Shown: positions 41,290 through 50,487, counted from the stretch's first letter. The stretch: DNA of 64,000 nt from Asticcacaulis excentricus CB 48 (GCF_000175215.2 NC_014817.1:586501-650500); one strand, 5' to 3'. Numbers and translations: made by a program. Notes: generated by a model not told the origin, from the sequence alone.

Positions 41290-42585
41290 TTAGCCGTAGA
41301 TAGGGAAGCGCTGGGTCAGGGTCTTAACCTGCTCTCGCACCTTCACCGTCACGGCCTCATCCGGCGCGCCGGAGTTGGACGCCATGCCATCGACCACATC
41401 GGCGATCAGGTTGCCGATCAGGCGGAACTCTTCTTCGCGGAAGCCGCGGGTCGTGCCCGCCGGGGTGCCCAGACGCACGCCGGAGGTAATGGTGAAGGGC
41501 TGTGGATCGAACGGGATACCGTTTTTGTTGCAGGTGATGAAGGCCTCTTCCAGCGCGTGCTCGGTCGCCTTGCCGGTCTGGCCCTTGGGGCGCAGATCGA
41601 CGGACATCACGTGGCTGTCGGTGCCGCCGGAAACGACGCCCAGACCGCGCACCATCAGGGTTTCGGCCAGCACGCGGGCATTGGCCACGACCTGCGCCGC
41701 ATAGGCCTTGAATTCCGGTTGCAGCGCCTCACCAAAGGCCACGGCCTTGGCGGCGATAACGTGCATCAGCGGGCCACCCTGAAGGCCGGGGAAGACCGAA
41801 GAATTGATCTTCTTACCCAGCGCTTCGTCGTTGGACAGGATCAGGCCGCCGCGCGGACCGCGCAGGGTCTTGTGCGTGGTGGTGGTGATGACGTGGGCGT
41901 GCGGCAGCGGGTCCGGATAGGCGCCGCCCGCGACCAGACCGGCATAGTGAGCCATATCGACAAACAGGTAGGCCCCGACGCTGTCGGCAATCTGACGGAA
42001 GCGGGCGAAGTCGATGTGGCGGCTGTAGTTGGAGGCCCCGGCGATGATCAGCTTCGGCTGATGTTCCTTGGCCAGCGCTTCGACCTGATCATAGTCGATC
42101 AGGTGGTTGTCTTCGCGCACGCCATAGGGGACGACCTTGAACCACTTGCCCGACTGGTTGGCAGGCGAACCGTGCGTCAGGTGACCGCCACAGGCCAGAT
42201 CCATACCCATATAGGTGTCGCCCGGTTGCAGCAGCGAGAAGAAGACCGCCTGATTGGCATTGGCCCCGGAATGCGGCTGCACATTGGCAAAAGCACAGTT
42301 GAACAGTTGCTTGGCGCGCTCGATGGCCAGCTTTTCGACTTCGTCGGCATATTCGCACCCGCCATAGTAGCGGCGGCCCGGATAGCCTTCGGCGTATTTA
42401 TTGGTCAGGACCGAACCCTGCGCCTCCAGCACGGCCTTGGAGACGATGTTTTCCGAAGCGATCAGCTCGATCTGGTCCTGCTGACGGGTCAGTTCGCCCT
42501 TGATCGCCGCCAGAACGGCCGGGTCGGCATGGGCCAGGTCGCTGTTGAAATAGCCTTGCGGGATGAAGGAAGCGGGAGCGTTCAC
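41290..42585 (-). CDS. glyA: Serine hydroxymethyltransferase
   Basis: GlyA transfers the hydroxymethyl group of serine to tetrahydrofolate, giving glycine (also the substrate of HemA). The 431-residue protein has IELIASENIVSKAVLEAQGS, GGCEYADEVE, the PLP-lysine motif TTTTHKTLRGPRGG and the C-terminal TPAGTTRGFREEE. The start is GTG 42585, with AGGAT upstream. It heads the leftward glyA-nrdR-rib-nusB-thiL-hppA cluster. Confidence 0.97.
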   Translation of the reverse strand: MNAPASFIPQGYFNSDLAHADPAVLAAIKGELTRQQDQIELIASENIVSKAVLEAQGSVLTNKYAEGYPGRRYYGGCEYADEVEKLAIERAKQLFNCAFANVQPHSGANANQAVFFSLLQPGDTYMGMDLACGGHLTHGSPANQSGKWFKVVPYGVREDNHLIDYDQVEALAKEHQPKLIIAGASNYSRHIDFARFRQIADSVGAYLFVDMAHYAGLVAGGAYPDPLPHAHVITTTTHKTLRGPRGGLILSNDEALGKKINSSVFPGLQGGPLMHVIAAKAVAFGEALQPEFKAYAAQVVANARVLAETLMVRGLGVVSGGTDSHVMSVDLRPKGQTGKATEHALEEAFITCNKNGIPFDPQPFTITSGVRLGTPAGTTRGFREEEFRLIGNLIADVVDGMASNSGAPDEAVTVKVREQVKTLTQRFPIYG

Positions 42586-42703
42586 GAGCTTTATCCTGTC
42601 GTCTGGAGGAAGGTCGGCACTATATATAGCGCATCGTCCGAAATTGCGCGTCTGTTAAACCTTTGAGACAGCGAATCCAAGCGAAAACGTCTGATCCTGA
42701 GGT

Positions 42704-42913
42704 TTAGCAAATAATGCCGCCGCGTCCGCGGTTCAAAGGCTGCGGCTTGAGCGCTTCCAGGCGGTTTTTCAGCTTCTGCACCGCCAGCCGTTTGACCGCC
42801 TCCGGGTCCGTGGCGGGGCCCAGTGTCGAGACTTCTTCGCCCGACACCGGATCGACCGCCGTGACCTTCAGATAGGCCCCGTTGCGCTGAAGTTCGAGGA
42901 GAAATTCGGACAT
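42704..42913 (-). CDS. DUF6898-like small protein
   Basis: A 69-residue soluble protein: SEFLLELQRNGAYLKVTAVDPVSGEEVSTLGP, then EAVKRLAVQKLKNRLE. I associate this pattern with DUF6898, a family of small alphaproteobacterial proteins often coded near glyA. The function is not known. It lies 3 bp beyond the toxin gene and 118 bp before glyA. Confidence 0.65.
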   Translation of the reverse strand: MSEFLLELQRNGAYLKVTAVDPVSGEEVSTLGPATDPEAVKRLAVQKLKNRLEALKPQPLNRGRGGIIC

Positions 42914-42916
42914 GGG

Positions 42917-43216
42917 TTACTCCCTTTTCTTCCAGGCGCTCGGGTTGCGGCGTGTGTGCAGCACCGCCGCCACATAGAGAGTACGATCCTCGAGCCTGTA
43001 ATACAGATGATAAGGAAAATCAGCCAGCCGGGCTCGTCTAAGCCCGGACTGCACTTCTGCATTTCTGAAGGGGGAGCGACAGATGTCTGCCAGTACGTCG
43101 GTTACCTGCTGGTTGAAACGGCGACCAAGGCGTGGATTTTTCGATGCGTACCATCTTGACGCCTCAATGACTTCACGCCGGGCAACAGGTGTGAACTCAA
43201 ACAGATATTCGGCCAC
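42917..43216 (-). CDS. RelE/ParE-family toxin
   Basis: A 99-residue toxin of the RelE/ParE superfamily: FEFTPVARREVIEASRWYASKNPRLGRRF and the C-terminal FPYHLYYRLEDRTLYVAAVLHTRRNP are typical. RelE members cut mRNA on the ribosome and ParE members poison gyrase; sequence does not decide which. It starts at GTG 43216, sharing one base with the antitoxin stop, so translation is coupled. The pair sits between hemA and the glyA region. Confidence 0.88.
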   Translation of the reverse strand: MAEYLFEFTPVARREVIEASRWYASKNPRLGRRFNQQVTDVLADICRSPFRNAEVQSGLRRARLADFPYHLYYRLEDRTLYVAAVLHTRRNPSAWKKRE

Positions 43217-43431
43217 TACAGATCGCGCTCAAGCTCGGCGCGGATCACGTCCCAGCTTACGGAGCGGGCCTTATCCTGCTCGAAGGTCTGCATCCGTCGC
43301 TCAAGTTCGGCCATATGCCACGCCGGAACAGGGACATCCTTTTCCTCAAGACTATCCCACAACGCCTCGATCAGTTCGAGGCGTTCCTCAACCGTCAGAT
43401 CAGATATCGCAATTTTGGACAGAGCGTTCAT
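43216..43431 (-). CDS. Antitoxin of the addiction-module (TIGR02574-like) type
   Basis: A 71-residue partner of the downstream toxin. SDLTVEERLELIEALWDSLEE and the C-terminal WDVIRAELERDL match the short antitoxin family often annotated as addiction module protein, RelB-like. A DNA-binding head is not obvious. It precedes the toxin, as usual, and is 40 bp beyond the hemA stop. Confidence 0.85.
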   Translation of the reverse strand: MNALSKIAISDLTVEERLELIEALWDSLEEKDVPVPAWHMAELERRMQTFEQDKARSVSWDVIRAELERDL

Positions 43432-43470
43432 GGGGTGAGGATACTCCCAAACCCCTGATCTGCCAAGACG

Positions 43471-44694
43471 TCAGGCCACCGCCGGCATACGGGCCACATT
43501 GCAGTGGCTCCACAGCTTATCCATCGCCTTGACCAGTTCATCCATCATGTCGTCATCATGGTCCGGTGACGGGGTGAAGCGCAGGCGCTCGGTGCCCTTG
43601 GGCACGGTCGGGTAGTTGATCGGCTGCACATAGATGTTGAAATCGTTGAGCAGCATGTCCGAAATCATCTTGCAATGGACCGGATTGCCAACCAGCACCG
43701 GCACAATATGGCTGACCGACGGCAGGACCGGAATACCCAGTTCGCGGAACCGACGCATCAGGGTCTGAGCGCGTTCCTGATGGGCGATACGGCGCTCATT
43801 GTGCGCTTTGAGCCAACGCACGCTGGCCGCGGCACCCGCCATCACCGCGGGGGGCAGCGAGGTGGTGAAGATGAAGCCAGAGGCCCACAGGCGGATGGCA
43901 TCGCACATGGCGGCCTTACCGGCAATATAGCCGCCCATCATGCCGAAGGCCTTACCAAGCGTACCTTCGATAATGTCGATCTGATCCATCACGCCGTCGC
44001 GCTCGGCCACTCCGGCCCCGCGCTCCCCGTAGAGGCCCACGGCGTGCACTTCGTCGATATAGGTCAGGGCGTTGTATTTTTTGGCAAGAGCAATGGTCCC
44101 GGCGATGTCGGCAATATCGCCATCCATCGAATAGACCGACTCAAAGGCGATGAGTTTGGGCGCATTGACCGGTGCCGCCGCCAGCAGTTCTTCGAGGTGC
44201 GCCAGGTCGTTGTGACGGAAGACGTGACGCGCCCCACCGCCATTGCGGATGCCCGCAATCATCGAAGCGTGGTTGAGCGCATCCGAAAAGATGATCAGGC
44301 CCGGCAAAATCTTATAGAGGGTCGTCAGGGTCGCTTCGTTGGCAACATAGCCCGACGAAAAGACCAGAGCGGCTTCTTTGTGGTGCAGATCGGCCAGCTC
44401 GGCCTCAAGCTCATTATGATACCAGGTCGTACCGGAGATATTGCGCGTACCACCGGAGCCCGAACCGGCTTCGTCGATGGCGCGGTGCATGGCCTCAATC
44501 ACCACCGGATTCTGCCCCTGACCGAGATAGTCATTGGAACACCAGACCGTGACGTCGCGCTCGCTGCCGTCCTCGCGCTGCCAGGTGGCGCGCGGGAAGG
44601 CGCCGCGATGACGCTTCAGATTGGCAAAAACGCGGTAACGGCCTTCCTTACGGACGGCGTCAATGGCGGCCTCGAATGCGGCGTTGTAATCCAT
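43471..44694 (-). CDS. hemA: 5-aminolevulinate synthase
   Basis: HemA condenses glycine and succinyl-CoA to 5-aminolevulinate, the first step of haem synthesis in alphaproteobacteria. The 407-residue PLP enzyme has NDYLGQGQNPVVIEAMH, GSGGTRNISGTTWYHNELE, DEVHAVGLYGERGAG and the PLP-lysine motif GTLGKAFGMMGG. Length is typical. hemB lies nearby on the other strand. Upstream are 300 bp before the next, divergent gene. Confidence 0.97.
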   Translation of the reverse strand: MDYNAAFEAAIDAVRKEGRYRVFANLKRHRGAFPRATWQREDGSERDVTVWCSNDYLGQGQNPVVIEAMHRAIDEAGSGSGGTRNISGTTWYHNELEAELADLHHKEAALVFSSGYVANEATLTTLYKILPGLIIFSDALNHASMIAGIRNGGGARHVFRHNDLAHLEELLAAAPVNAPKLIAFESVYSMDGDIADIAGTIALAKKYNALTYIDEVHAVGLYGERGAGVAERDGVMDQIDIIEGTLGKAFGMMGGYIAGKAAMCDAIRLWASGFIFTTSLPPAVMAGAAASVRWLKAHNERRIAHQERAQTLMRRFRELGIPVLPSVSHIVPVLVGNPVHCKMISDMLLNDFNIYVQPINYPTVPKGTERLRFTPSPDHDDDMMDELVKAMDKLWSHCNVARMPAVA

Positions 44695-44995
44695 GTACTT
44701 ATCTCAACCCCGTTTCCGCAGAAGAAACCGGGCCCTCGGTGGGTTGTTGTCAGGGTCTCAACGCCCTGTTTGACCATAGCCGGTATAGTAGGTTGTTCCG
44801 CCTCTGGCCAGTATCAATATGCCATAGGTCTGGGCCTGTGGCGCATCAAATCTGCCCCTGACGCTGGTGCATAATGACGCACCTCTTCCCAGCCCGCGTA
44901 TCGGCACAATCGAACTGTGTTTGCATTATAATGAATTTTTTGCAAATATAGGGTCTCATTGGGGTGAGCTAACAACCGTCAGCAAAGGTCCGGTC
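44695..44995. other. Divergent intergenic region between hemA and a membrane-protein gene
   Basis: A 301-bp region. It contains a consensus -10 (TATAAT, 44927-44932) within an AT-rich stretch, placed to serve the rightward gene; the -35 is weak. TTGCA and TGCAA arms (44921-44945) flank the -10. No gene is supported. Confidence 0.4.
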
Positions 44996-45541
44996 ATGAA
45001 CGCTTCGTCTTCCAAAGCCGTCGCCGATACTGCCTTTACCGGTCAATCCAGTGCCGTCGCCTGCGAAGAGGACGAGCGTAATCTGGCCTATGTCGTCTAT
45101 GGCCTGTTGTTCGTCAGCCCGTTTTCGCTGGGTATTACGGCCCTGATCGGTGCAGCGCTGGCCTATCTGCGCAAAAAAGACTGCACATCTTACGTTCAGA
45201 CGCATTTTCGCTATCAGATCAAACATTTCTGGGCGATTTTTGCGCTTTGGGGCATGGCGACCTTTATCGCGGTTATCTGTACCGTCGTGCTGACCTGGAC
45301 GCTCGCCAACCTCATCTGGTCGCAATACGACATCTCCGACTGGCGACGAATCGACCTTGATCTCAGCGACCTCGATATTTCGAGCATCCCGGTTTCGACC
45401 ATACTCGGCGTCTCTTCGGGCTATGTGATTTCGGCCCTGCTGACCTTTATGGCCACTGTGTGGATTCTGGCCACCTCGGTGAACGGCGTTCTCAAGCTCA
45501 ATAACCATAAGCCGATTGGCAAACGCTTCAGAACGGCGTAA
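44996..45541 (+). CDS. DUF4870-like integral membrane protein
   Basis: A 181-residue protein with three or four membrane segments: VVYGLLFVSPFSLGITALIGAALAYL, HFWAIFALWGMATFIAVICTVV and a last one near 140-165. The layout with polar ends resembles DUF4870 or related small membrane proteins; the family call is tentative. ATG 44996 lies just before the conserved part. It precedes hemB by 66 bp in the same direction, so the two may share a transcript. The function is unknown. Confidence 0.65.
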   Translation: MNASSSKAVADTAFTGQSSAVACEEDERNLAYVVYGLLFVSPFSLGITALIGAALAYLRKKDCTSYVQTHFRYQIKHFWAIFALWGMATFIAVICTVVLTWTLANLIWSQYDISDWRRIDLDLSDLDISSIPVSTILGVSSGYVISALLTFMATVWILATSVNGVLKLNNHKPIGKRFRTA

Positions 45542-45607
45542 GCCCCTGCCCCGTTGATCTGGTAATTGCGCGCCGCGGTGAGCGATGCGTTTGAACGGGG
45601 TGCTTCC

Positions 45608-46609
45608 ATGACCTTCTCCCCTCTCGTCGGTGCCTACCCTCTGGCCCGCCCGCGCCGTCTGCGTCAGTCGGGCTGGGTGCGTGATCTGGTGGCCGAACAC
45701 CACCTCAGCGTTTCTGACCTGATCTGGCCGATCTTCGTGCACGACAAAGACGTGGCGCGTGACCCCATCCGCTCACTGGAAGGCGTCGATCGGCTGAGCA
45801 TTACCGAGGCGGTGAAGGAAGCCAGAGAAGCCCACGCGCTGGGCATACCGGCCTTGGCGCTGTTTCCCAATATTGACCCGTCGCTGCGCAACGATGACGC
45901 GACAGCGGCCTATGACCCCGACGGCCTGATCGCCCGCACCTGCCGCGCCATCAAATCGGCCGTGCCGGAAATGGGCCTGATCGTCGATGTGGCGCTTGAT
46001 CCCTTCACCTCGCACGGCCACGACGGCATCCTCAGCGACGGCAGGATTCACAACGAAAGGACCATCGAGATTCTCACTCGGCAGGCGCTGGTGCAGGCCG
46101 AAGCCGGGGCAGATGTCCTCGCCCCCTCCGACATGATGGACGGGCGAATCGGCGAGATTCGCAAGGCGCTGGAGGCACAGGGCCTGACCGATAAGCTGAT
46201 CCTGTCCTACGCCGCCAAATACGCCTCGGCCTTCTATGGCCCGTTCCGCGACGCGGTCGGCACCTCGGCGCTGAAAGGTGACAAGAAGACCTATCAGATG
46301 GACAGCGCCAATACCGACGAGGCCTTGCGCGAAGTCGCCATGGACCTTCAGGAAGGCGCCGATATGGTGATGGTCAAGCCCGGCCTGCCCTATCTCGACA
46401 TCGTGCAGCGCGTATCGGAAACGTTCAAGGTGCCGACCTTCGTCTATCAGGTGTCAGGCGAATACGCGATGATCAAGGCGGCGGTGAATGCCGGCTTCAT
46501 GGACCACGACAAGGGCGTGTTCGAGACGCTGCTGGCCTTCAAACGCGCCGGCGCGTCGGGCGTGCTGACCTATTTTGCCAAGTACGTGGCGGAGAAGCTT
46601 AAGGGGTAG
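45608..46609 (+). CDS. hemB: Porphobilinogen synthase
   Basis: HemB joins two 5-aminolevulinates to porphobilinogen. The 333-residue protein has YPLARPRRLRQSGWVRDLV, SDLIWPIFV, a VDVALDPFTSHGHDGI segment whose metal site is of the Asp-rich (magnesium) rather than Cys-rich (zinc) kind, the Lys in SYAAKYASAFYGPFRDA and the Schiff-base Lys in MVMVKPGLPYLD. ATG 45608 follows GGGTGC. The product of hemA, 1 kb away, is its substrate. Confidence 0.96.
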   Translation: MTFSPLVGAYPLARPRRLRQSGWVRDLVAEHHLSVSDLIWPIFVHDKDVARDPIRSLEGVDRLSITEAVKEAREAHALGIPALALFPNIDPSLRNDDATAAYDPDGLIARTCRAIKSAVPEMGLIVDVALDPFTSHGHDGILSDGRIHNERTIEILTRQALVQAEAGADVLAPSDMMDGRIGEIRKALEAQGLTDKLILSYAAKYASAFYGPFRDAVGTSALKGDKKTYQMDSANTDEALREVAMDLQEGADMVMVKPGLPYLDIVQRVSETFKVPTFVYQVSGEYAMIKAAVNAGFMDHDKGVFETLLAFKRAGASGVLTYFAKYVAEKLKG

Positions 46610-46643
46610 GAAGATGTGCGGTCGCAGACCCCACACCCAGTAA

Positions 46644-47510
46644 TCAAGACTTCCTTCGCGCCTCCAGACGCGCGTGCAGCGATGAGGTGTCCCAGCGCTG
46701 GCCGCCCATGGCCTGCACCTCAGAATAGAACTGATCGACCAGCGCGGCGACGCTCAGGTGTGCGCCGTTTGAACGGGCTTCGTCCAGGGCAATCCCCAGA
46801 TCCTTGCGCATCCAATCCACGGCAAAGCCGAAATCGTACCTGCCCTCGGCCATGGTCGCCCAGCGGTTCGACATCTGCCACGACCCGGCCGCGCCCTGTG
46901 AAATGGCCTGAAACACAAGTTCCGGGTCAATGTCGGCGCATTTGGCAAAGTGCAGCGCCTCAGCAATGCCCTGCACCGCCCCGGCAATGGCGATCTGGTT
47001 GCACATCTTGGCCGTCTGACCGGCCCCGGCTTCGCCGATCCTGGTCAGCGACTTGGTATAGGGCAGCGTCACCGCGCGCACGCGGGCCAGTTGCGCCTCT
47101 TCGCAGCCGACCATGACCGAGAGGGCACCATTGACGGCCCCCGCCTGCCCACCAGACACCGGCGCATCGGCAAAATGCAAGCCCTTACTGATACATAGGG
47201 CCGAAAGCTCACGCGCCAGCCGGGCCGAAGTCGTCGTGTGGTCGATAATCAAACTACCCGCCGCCATGCGCCCTGAGGCGCGCGTCACCAGATCGCGCAC
47301 ATCATCATCGCGCCCAACGCAAAGAACCAGCACCTCGGCATTTTCCACGGCCTCTTCAAAGTCGGTGGCAAAGGCGGCGCGGTGCAGCTCACCCCAGGCC
47401 ATCGCCTTATCTATCGAGCGGTTGAACCCCACGACCTCGAAACCGGCCTTCAACAGATGACCGGCCATAGGGGCGCCCATGACGCCCAGACCTGCAAATA
47501 CGATACGCAT
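46644..47510 (-). CDS. NAD(P)-dependent 3-hydroxyacid dehydrogenase (HIBADH family)
   Basis: A 288-residue beta-hydroxyacid dehydrogenase. It has the Rossmann motif IVFAGLGVMGAPMAGHLLKAG, the substrate motif DAPVSGGQAGAVNGALSVMVG, the catalytic Lys in GAGQTAKMCNQIAIAG and the C-terminal helix KDLGIALDEA. Members act on 3-hydroxyisobutyrate, tartronate semialdehyde or similar acids. I chose ATG 47510, as the longer frame would need TTG. It follows the flavin reductase gene by 8 bp. Confidence 0.87.
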   Translation of the reverse strand: MRIVFAGLGVMGAPMAGHLLKAGFEVVGFNRSIDKAMAWGELHRAAFATDFEEAVENAEVLVLCVGRDDDVRDLVTRASGRMAAGSLIIDHTTTSARLARELSALCISKGLHFADAPVSGGQAGAVNGALSVMVGCEEAQLARVRAVTLPYTKSLTRIGEAGAGQTAKMCNQIAIAGAVQGIAEALHFAKCADIDPELVFQAISQGAAGSWQMSNRWATMAEGRYDFGFAVDWMRKDLGIALDEARSNGAHLSVAALVDQFYSEVQAMGGQRWDTSSLHARLEARRKS

Positions 47511-47518
47511 GGAATGCC

Positions 47519-48028
47519 TCAAACCGGTAAAGGGTGGGTCTGGCCATAGCGGCCACGGAAATAGGTCAGGCCGTGTTCACCAAAATGGGTTTCGGACTGA
47601 TCGAAGGCTTCGACCTCACCGACAATCACCAGATGATCTCCCAGCACCTGCGTCTGATACTGACGGCATTTCAGCCACGCCAGCCCCGCTTTCAGGCGCA
47701 GCGGTTCGTCGGCAAACGACAGGTCGTCGGCTTCGCGGCAATAGGGGTTTTCACGGAAAAAACGGTCAGACAGATCGCGTTGCGCCGCACTCAGGATATT
47801 GATGCCAAAACTCTGCGCATCGGCAAACAGGGCATAGCGCTCGGATTTGAGGTCCAGAGACCACAGAATCAGCTTCGGCTCCAGCGACACAGAGGCGAAC
47901 GAATTGATGGTCAGCCCCATGACGCACGGGTGCCCTTCGTGGTCCACCACAGGAATAGTGACGACAGCCACGCCGGTGGCAAAGGTGCCCAGCGCGTGAC
48001 GATAGGCCAGACGATCAGGGTCGCTCAA
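47519..48028 (-). CDS. Flavin reductase-like FMN-binding protein
   Basis: A 169-residue split-barrel flavin reductase: YRHALGTFATGVAVVTI, VMGLTINSFASVSLEPKLILWSLDLKS and GDHLVIVGEVEAFD match the family that supplies reduced flavin to two-component monooxygenases. No ATG exists near the family N-terminus; TTG 48028, with AGG upstream, is the most likely start, and an earlier TTG at 48124 would add 32 unconserved residues. No monooxygenase partner is next to it. Confidence 0.83.
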   Translation of the reverse strand: MSDPDRLAYRHALGTFATGVAVVTIPVVDHEGHPCVMGLTINSFASVSLEPKLILWSLDLKSERYALFADAQSFGINILSAAQRDLSDRFFRENPYCREADDLSFADEPLRLKAGLAWLKCRQYQTQVLGDHLVIVGEVEAFDQSETHFGEHGLTYFRGRYGQTHPLPV

Positions 48029-48174
48029 CGGAACCTCATGGCAACAGGAATACCCCCTCCTTTGACCCCAAAAGCCTGCGGGGGTCAATCGCTGAAACCG
48101 CCTCAAAACCGCTGACGGCTTCAACCGCCTGTTAAGATTAATGACCGATAGATTGATGAACTTCCGGAGTTCGT

Positions 48175-49077
48175 ATGGCCAGTCGCGACGCCCCCGTTGT
48201 CATCAAGAAAGTCAAGAAGGTTGTCGGCGGCGGACACCACGGCGGCGCATGGAAGGTCGCCTATGCCGACTTCGTGACCGCCATGATGGCCTTCTTCCTG
48301 CTGATGTGGCTGATCAACACCACCTCCCCCGAACAAAAAAAGGGCGTCGCTGACTATTTTGCCCCGGCCAGCGTGTCTCAGACGACTTCGGGCTCAGGCG
48401 GCATTCTGGCTGGCACCGCCATTGGCCGCGACGGCGTCAAGCAGGAAGGGTCGATGGCCTTCATCGAGCATATGGCCCCCGAAGCCCCGGACGTGCAGGA
48501 TCGTGACGGCACCGCAAAAAATGCCGCCGACCTGTCGCAAACGCCGGAAGAGGAACTGCGCGAAGAGTTGCAAAAACGCGAAGAGGCTTCGTTCCGCTCC
48601 GCCGCCGAATCACTGCGGCAGGCGCTTCAGGACATGCCCGAACTGGCCGAATTGTCGAAAAACATCCTTGTCGATCAGACGCCGGAAGGGCTGCGCATCC
48701 AGTTGATCGATCAGGAGGGACGCGCCATGTTCAACGCCAACTCCACCCAGCCCAATGAACGCGCCCGCCTCTTGCTGCGCGCCGTGGCCAAGGTGGTCAA
48801 TCAGTTGCCGAACCGCATCTCGATCACGGGCCACACGACCGGCACCCCCGGCATGGGACAGTCGGATAAGGACTGGAAACTGTCGGCCGATCGCGCCGAT
48901 GCTTCGCGTCAGGTATTGCAGGGCGCAGGTGTCGATCAGGACCGCGTGGCGCAGGTTTCGGGCAAGGCTGCGAAGGAACCTCTGTATCCGGACGACCCGA
49001 CTTTGGCCGGCAACCGCCGCATTGCGATTATTTTGCTGCGCGAAGCCCCCGTTCTCCCAGAAAACCCTTCTCTTTGA
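48175..49077 (+). CDS. motB: Flagellar motor protein MotB
   Basis: MotB anchors the stator to peptidoglycan and forms the proton channel with MotA. The 300-residue protein has the single N-terminal helix WKVAYADFVTAMMAFFLLMW, with the channel Asp in ADF, and a C-terminal OmpA-like domain (about 170-290: ISITGHTTGTP, LSADRADASRQVL). ATG 48175 has GGAG upstream. motA is not adjacent, a separation also known in Caulobacter. The unusually long Gln/Glu/Ala-rich linker (90-160) is normal for the class. Confidence 0.95.
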   Translation: MASRDAPVVIKKVKKVVGGGHHGGAWKVAYADFVTAMMAFFLLMWLINTTSPEQKKGVADYFAPASVSQTTSGSGGILAGTAIGRDGVKQEGSMAFIEHMAPEAPDVQDRDGTAKNAADLSQTPEEELREELQKREEASFRSAAESLRQALQDMPELAELSKNILVDQTPEGLRIQLIDQEGRAMFNANSTQPNERARLLLRAVAKVVNQLPNRISITGHTTGTPGMGQSDKDWKLSADRADASRQVLQGAGVDQDRVAQVSGKAAKEPLYPDDPTLAGNRRIAIILLREAPVLPENPSL

Positions 49078-49125
49078 CGGAAAAATGGGGTCTGATGGGC
49101 TAACAGGATTATCAGGCATCACCCC

Positions 49126-49860
49126 ATGAGCGAGCATTTTCCGGGACGAAAGCTCAGATACTATCTGACCATCCCTGGCCCATGCCCGTATCTGGAAGGT
49201 CAGGAGGAACGCAAGGTGTTTGTGCACCTGCCTCCGCACGAAGCCATCAATGTCAATGATCAGCTTTCGGCCATAGGGTTTCGGCGCTCTCAGAACATCG
49301 CCTACCGTCCGGCCTGCCCGGCCTGTCGCGCCTGTCAGTCGGTGCGCATCCCCGTGCACGGCTATCAGCACAATCGAACGGACAAGCGCATCCTTAAGCG
49401 CAACGCAGGATTGACGCGGCATTTCCGTGAGGCCGAAGCGACGCGCGAGCAGTACGATCTGCTGCAAAAATACCTGAAAGCCCGCCACCCCGACGGCGGC
49501 ATGATGGACATGACCTGGCCCGATCTGGTGGCCATGGTCGAAGACACGCTGGTACGCACGCATATGATCGAATATCGGCTGGATGGTCAGCTCATCGGTT
49601 GCGTGCTGGTTGATGCGCTCAATGACGGCCTGTCGCTGGTCTATAGCTTCTACGATCCCGACTTGATGAACCGCTCGCTGGGCCGCTTTGTTATTCTTGA
49701 CCACATTGATCAGGCGCAGCGTGCGGGCTATGCCTATGTCTATCTCGGCTACTGGGTGAAGGGCTCGCCCAAGATGGACTATAAGGCGCGTTACAGGCCG
49801 CTGGAAGCGCTGACCGATTTCGGCTGGACCGAGATTGATCCGGATTTAACTGAAGACTGA
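49126..49860 (+). CDS. bpt: Aspartate/glutamate leucyltransferase Bpt
   Basis: Bpt attaches Leu to N-terminal Asp or Glu, marking proteins for the ClpS/ClpAP N-end-rule route. The 244-residue protein has LTIPGPCPYLEGQEERKVF, RPACPACRACQSVRIPV, then YDPDLMNRSLGRFVILDHI and YLGYWVKGSPKMDYKARYRP. Length is normal. Its 3' end overlaps the convergent exoD gene by 15 bp. Confidence 0.95.
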   Translation: MSEHFPGRKLRYYLTIPGPCPYLEGQEERKVFVHLPPHEAINVNDQLSAIGFRRSQNIAYRPACPACRACQSVRIPVHGYQHNRTDKRILKRNAGLTRHFREAEATREQYDLLQKYLKARHPDGGMMDMTWPDLVAMVEDTLVRTHMIEYRLDGQLIGCVLVDALNDGLSLVYSFYDPDLMNRSLGRFVILDHIDQAQRAGYAYVYLGYWVKGSPKMDYKARYRPLEALTDFGWTEIDPDLTED

Positions 49861-50487
49861 ATTCAGTCCGCGCCCGGCGGTAAAGGCCCCATAGACAATG
49901 ATGCCAACATAAAGCGTGGCCGCGAGTGCAAACACGTGCCCCAGCAGCACAAACAGGCCGTCGCGCTGGATCATGCCGACCGCCGTCAGTAGAATTGCCA
50001 CCGCCGGCAGGGTGTTGGAAAAGGGGATAATCCCCAGCGGCAGCATCATGATGATCGCCGCATAGATCAGGACCAGCGCATTGACGCGGTTCGACACCGC
50101 CCCGCTGGTCAGCCTGAGCAGGCGTGGCTTAACGAAACGGTCGATCTTCGACACCACGCCAACCCCGCGTTGCAGCACCGGGACCAGCTTCGCCGTCTCG
50201 ATCTCACGGTCCAGCATCTTTTCCGGCAGCCACGGCAGGCGGTTGAAAAGAATGGCCACGGCAATAAGGATGATGGCGGCGCTGAACGGGATGGAAATGC
50301 CCGGCACCGACACGGGGATCAGAAACGGCAGACACAGTAACACGCAGAGCAGCAGCAGGCCCTGCTCACCCATCATGTCGATCAGTTCCCGTAGTGTTGT
50401 GTGCTTGCCCTCAATGCGTCCCACCGTATGGGTCAGCATGGCACTGAGGGTTTCGGAAGTGTCGTGAAAGCCAAAAATCTTACGCAT
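49846..50487 (-). CDS. ExoD-family membrane protein
   Basis: A 213-residue protein of the exopolysaccharide synthesis ExoD family, with four or five membrane segments in the C-terminal two thirds and the conserved LRELIDMMGEQGLLLLCVLLCLPFLIPVS near residue 35. ExoD affects exopolysaccharide and alkali tolerance in Sinorhizobium; the molecular role is not known. Confidence 0.88.
   Translation of the reverse strand: MRKIFGFHDTSETLSAMLTHTVGRIEGKHTTLRELIDMMGEQGLLLLCVLLCLPFLIPVSVPGISIPFSAAIILIAVAILFNRLPWLPEKMLDREIETAKLVPVLQRGVGVVSKIDRFVKPRLLRLTSGAVSNRVNALVLIYAAIIMMLPLGIIPFSNTLPAVAILLTAVGMIQRDGLFVLLGHVFALAATLYVGIIVYGAFTAGRGLNSVFS

Noticed and set aside
40384..42666. A 760-codon open frame on the plus strand across ribD, nrdR and glyA
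   Set aside because: It runs opposite three well-supported genes and has a composition typical of mirrored coding DNA (rich in Arg, Gln, His, Gly).
35481..42703. Search for FMN or TPP riboswitches in the rib/thiL cluster
   Set aside because: Gaps between these genes are mostly under 90 bp and none shows the conserved FMN or TPP aptamer words.
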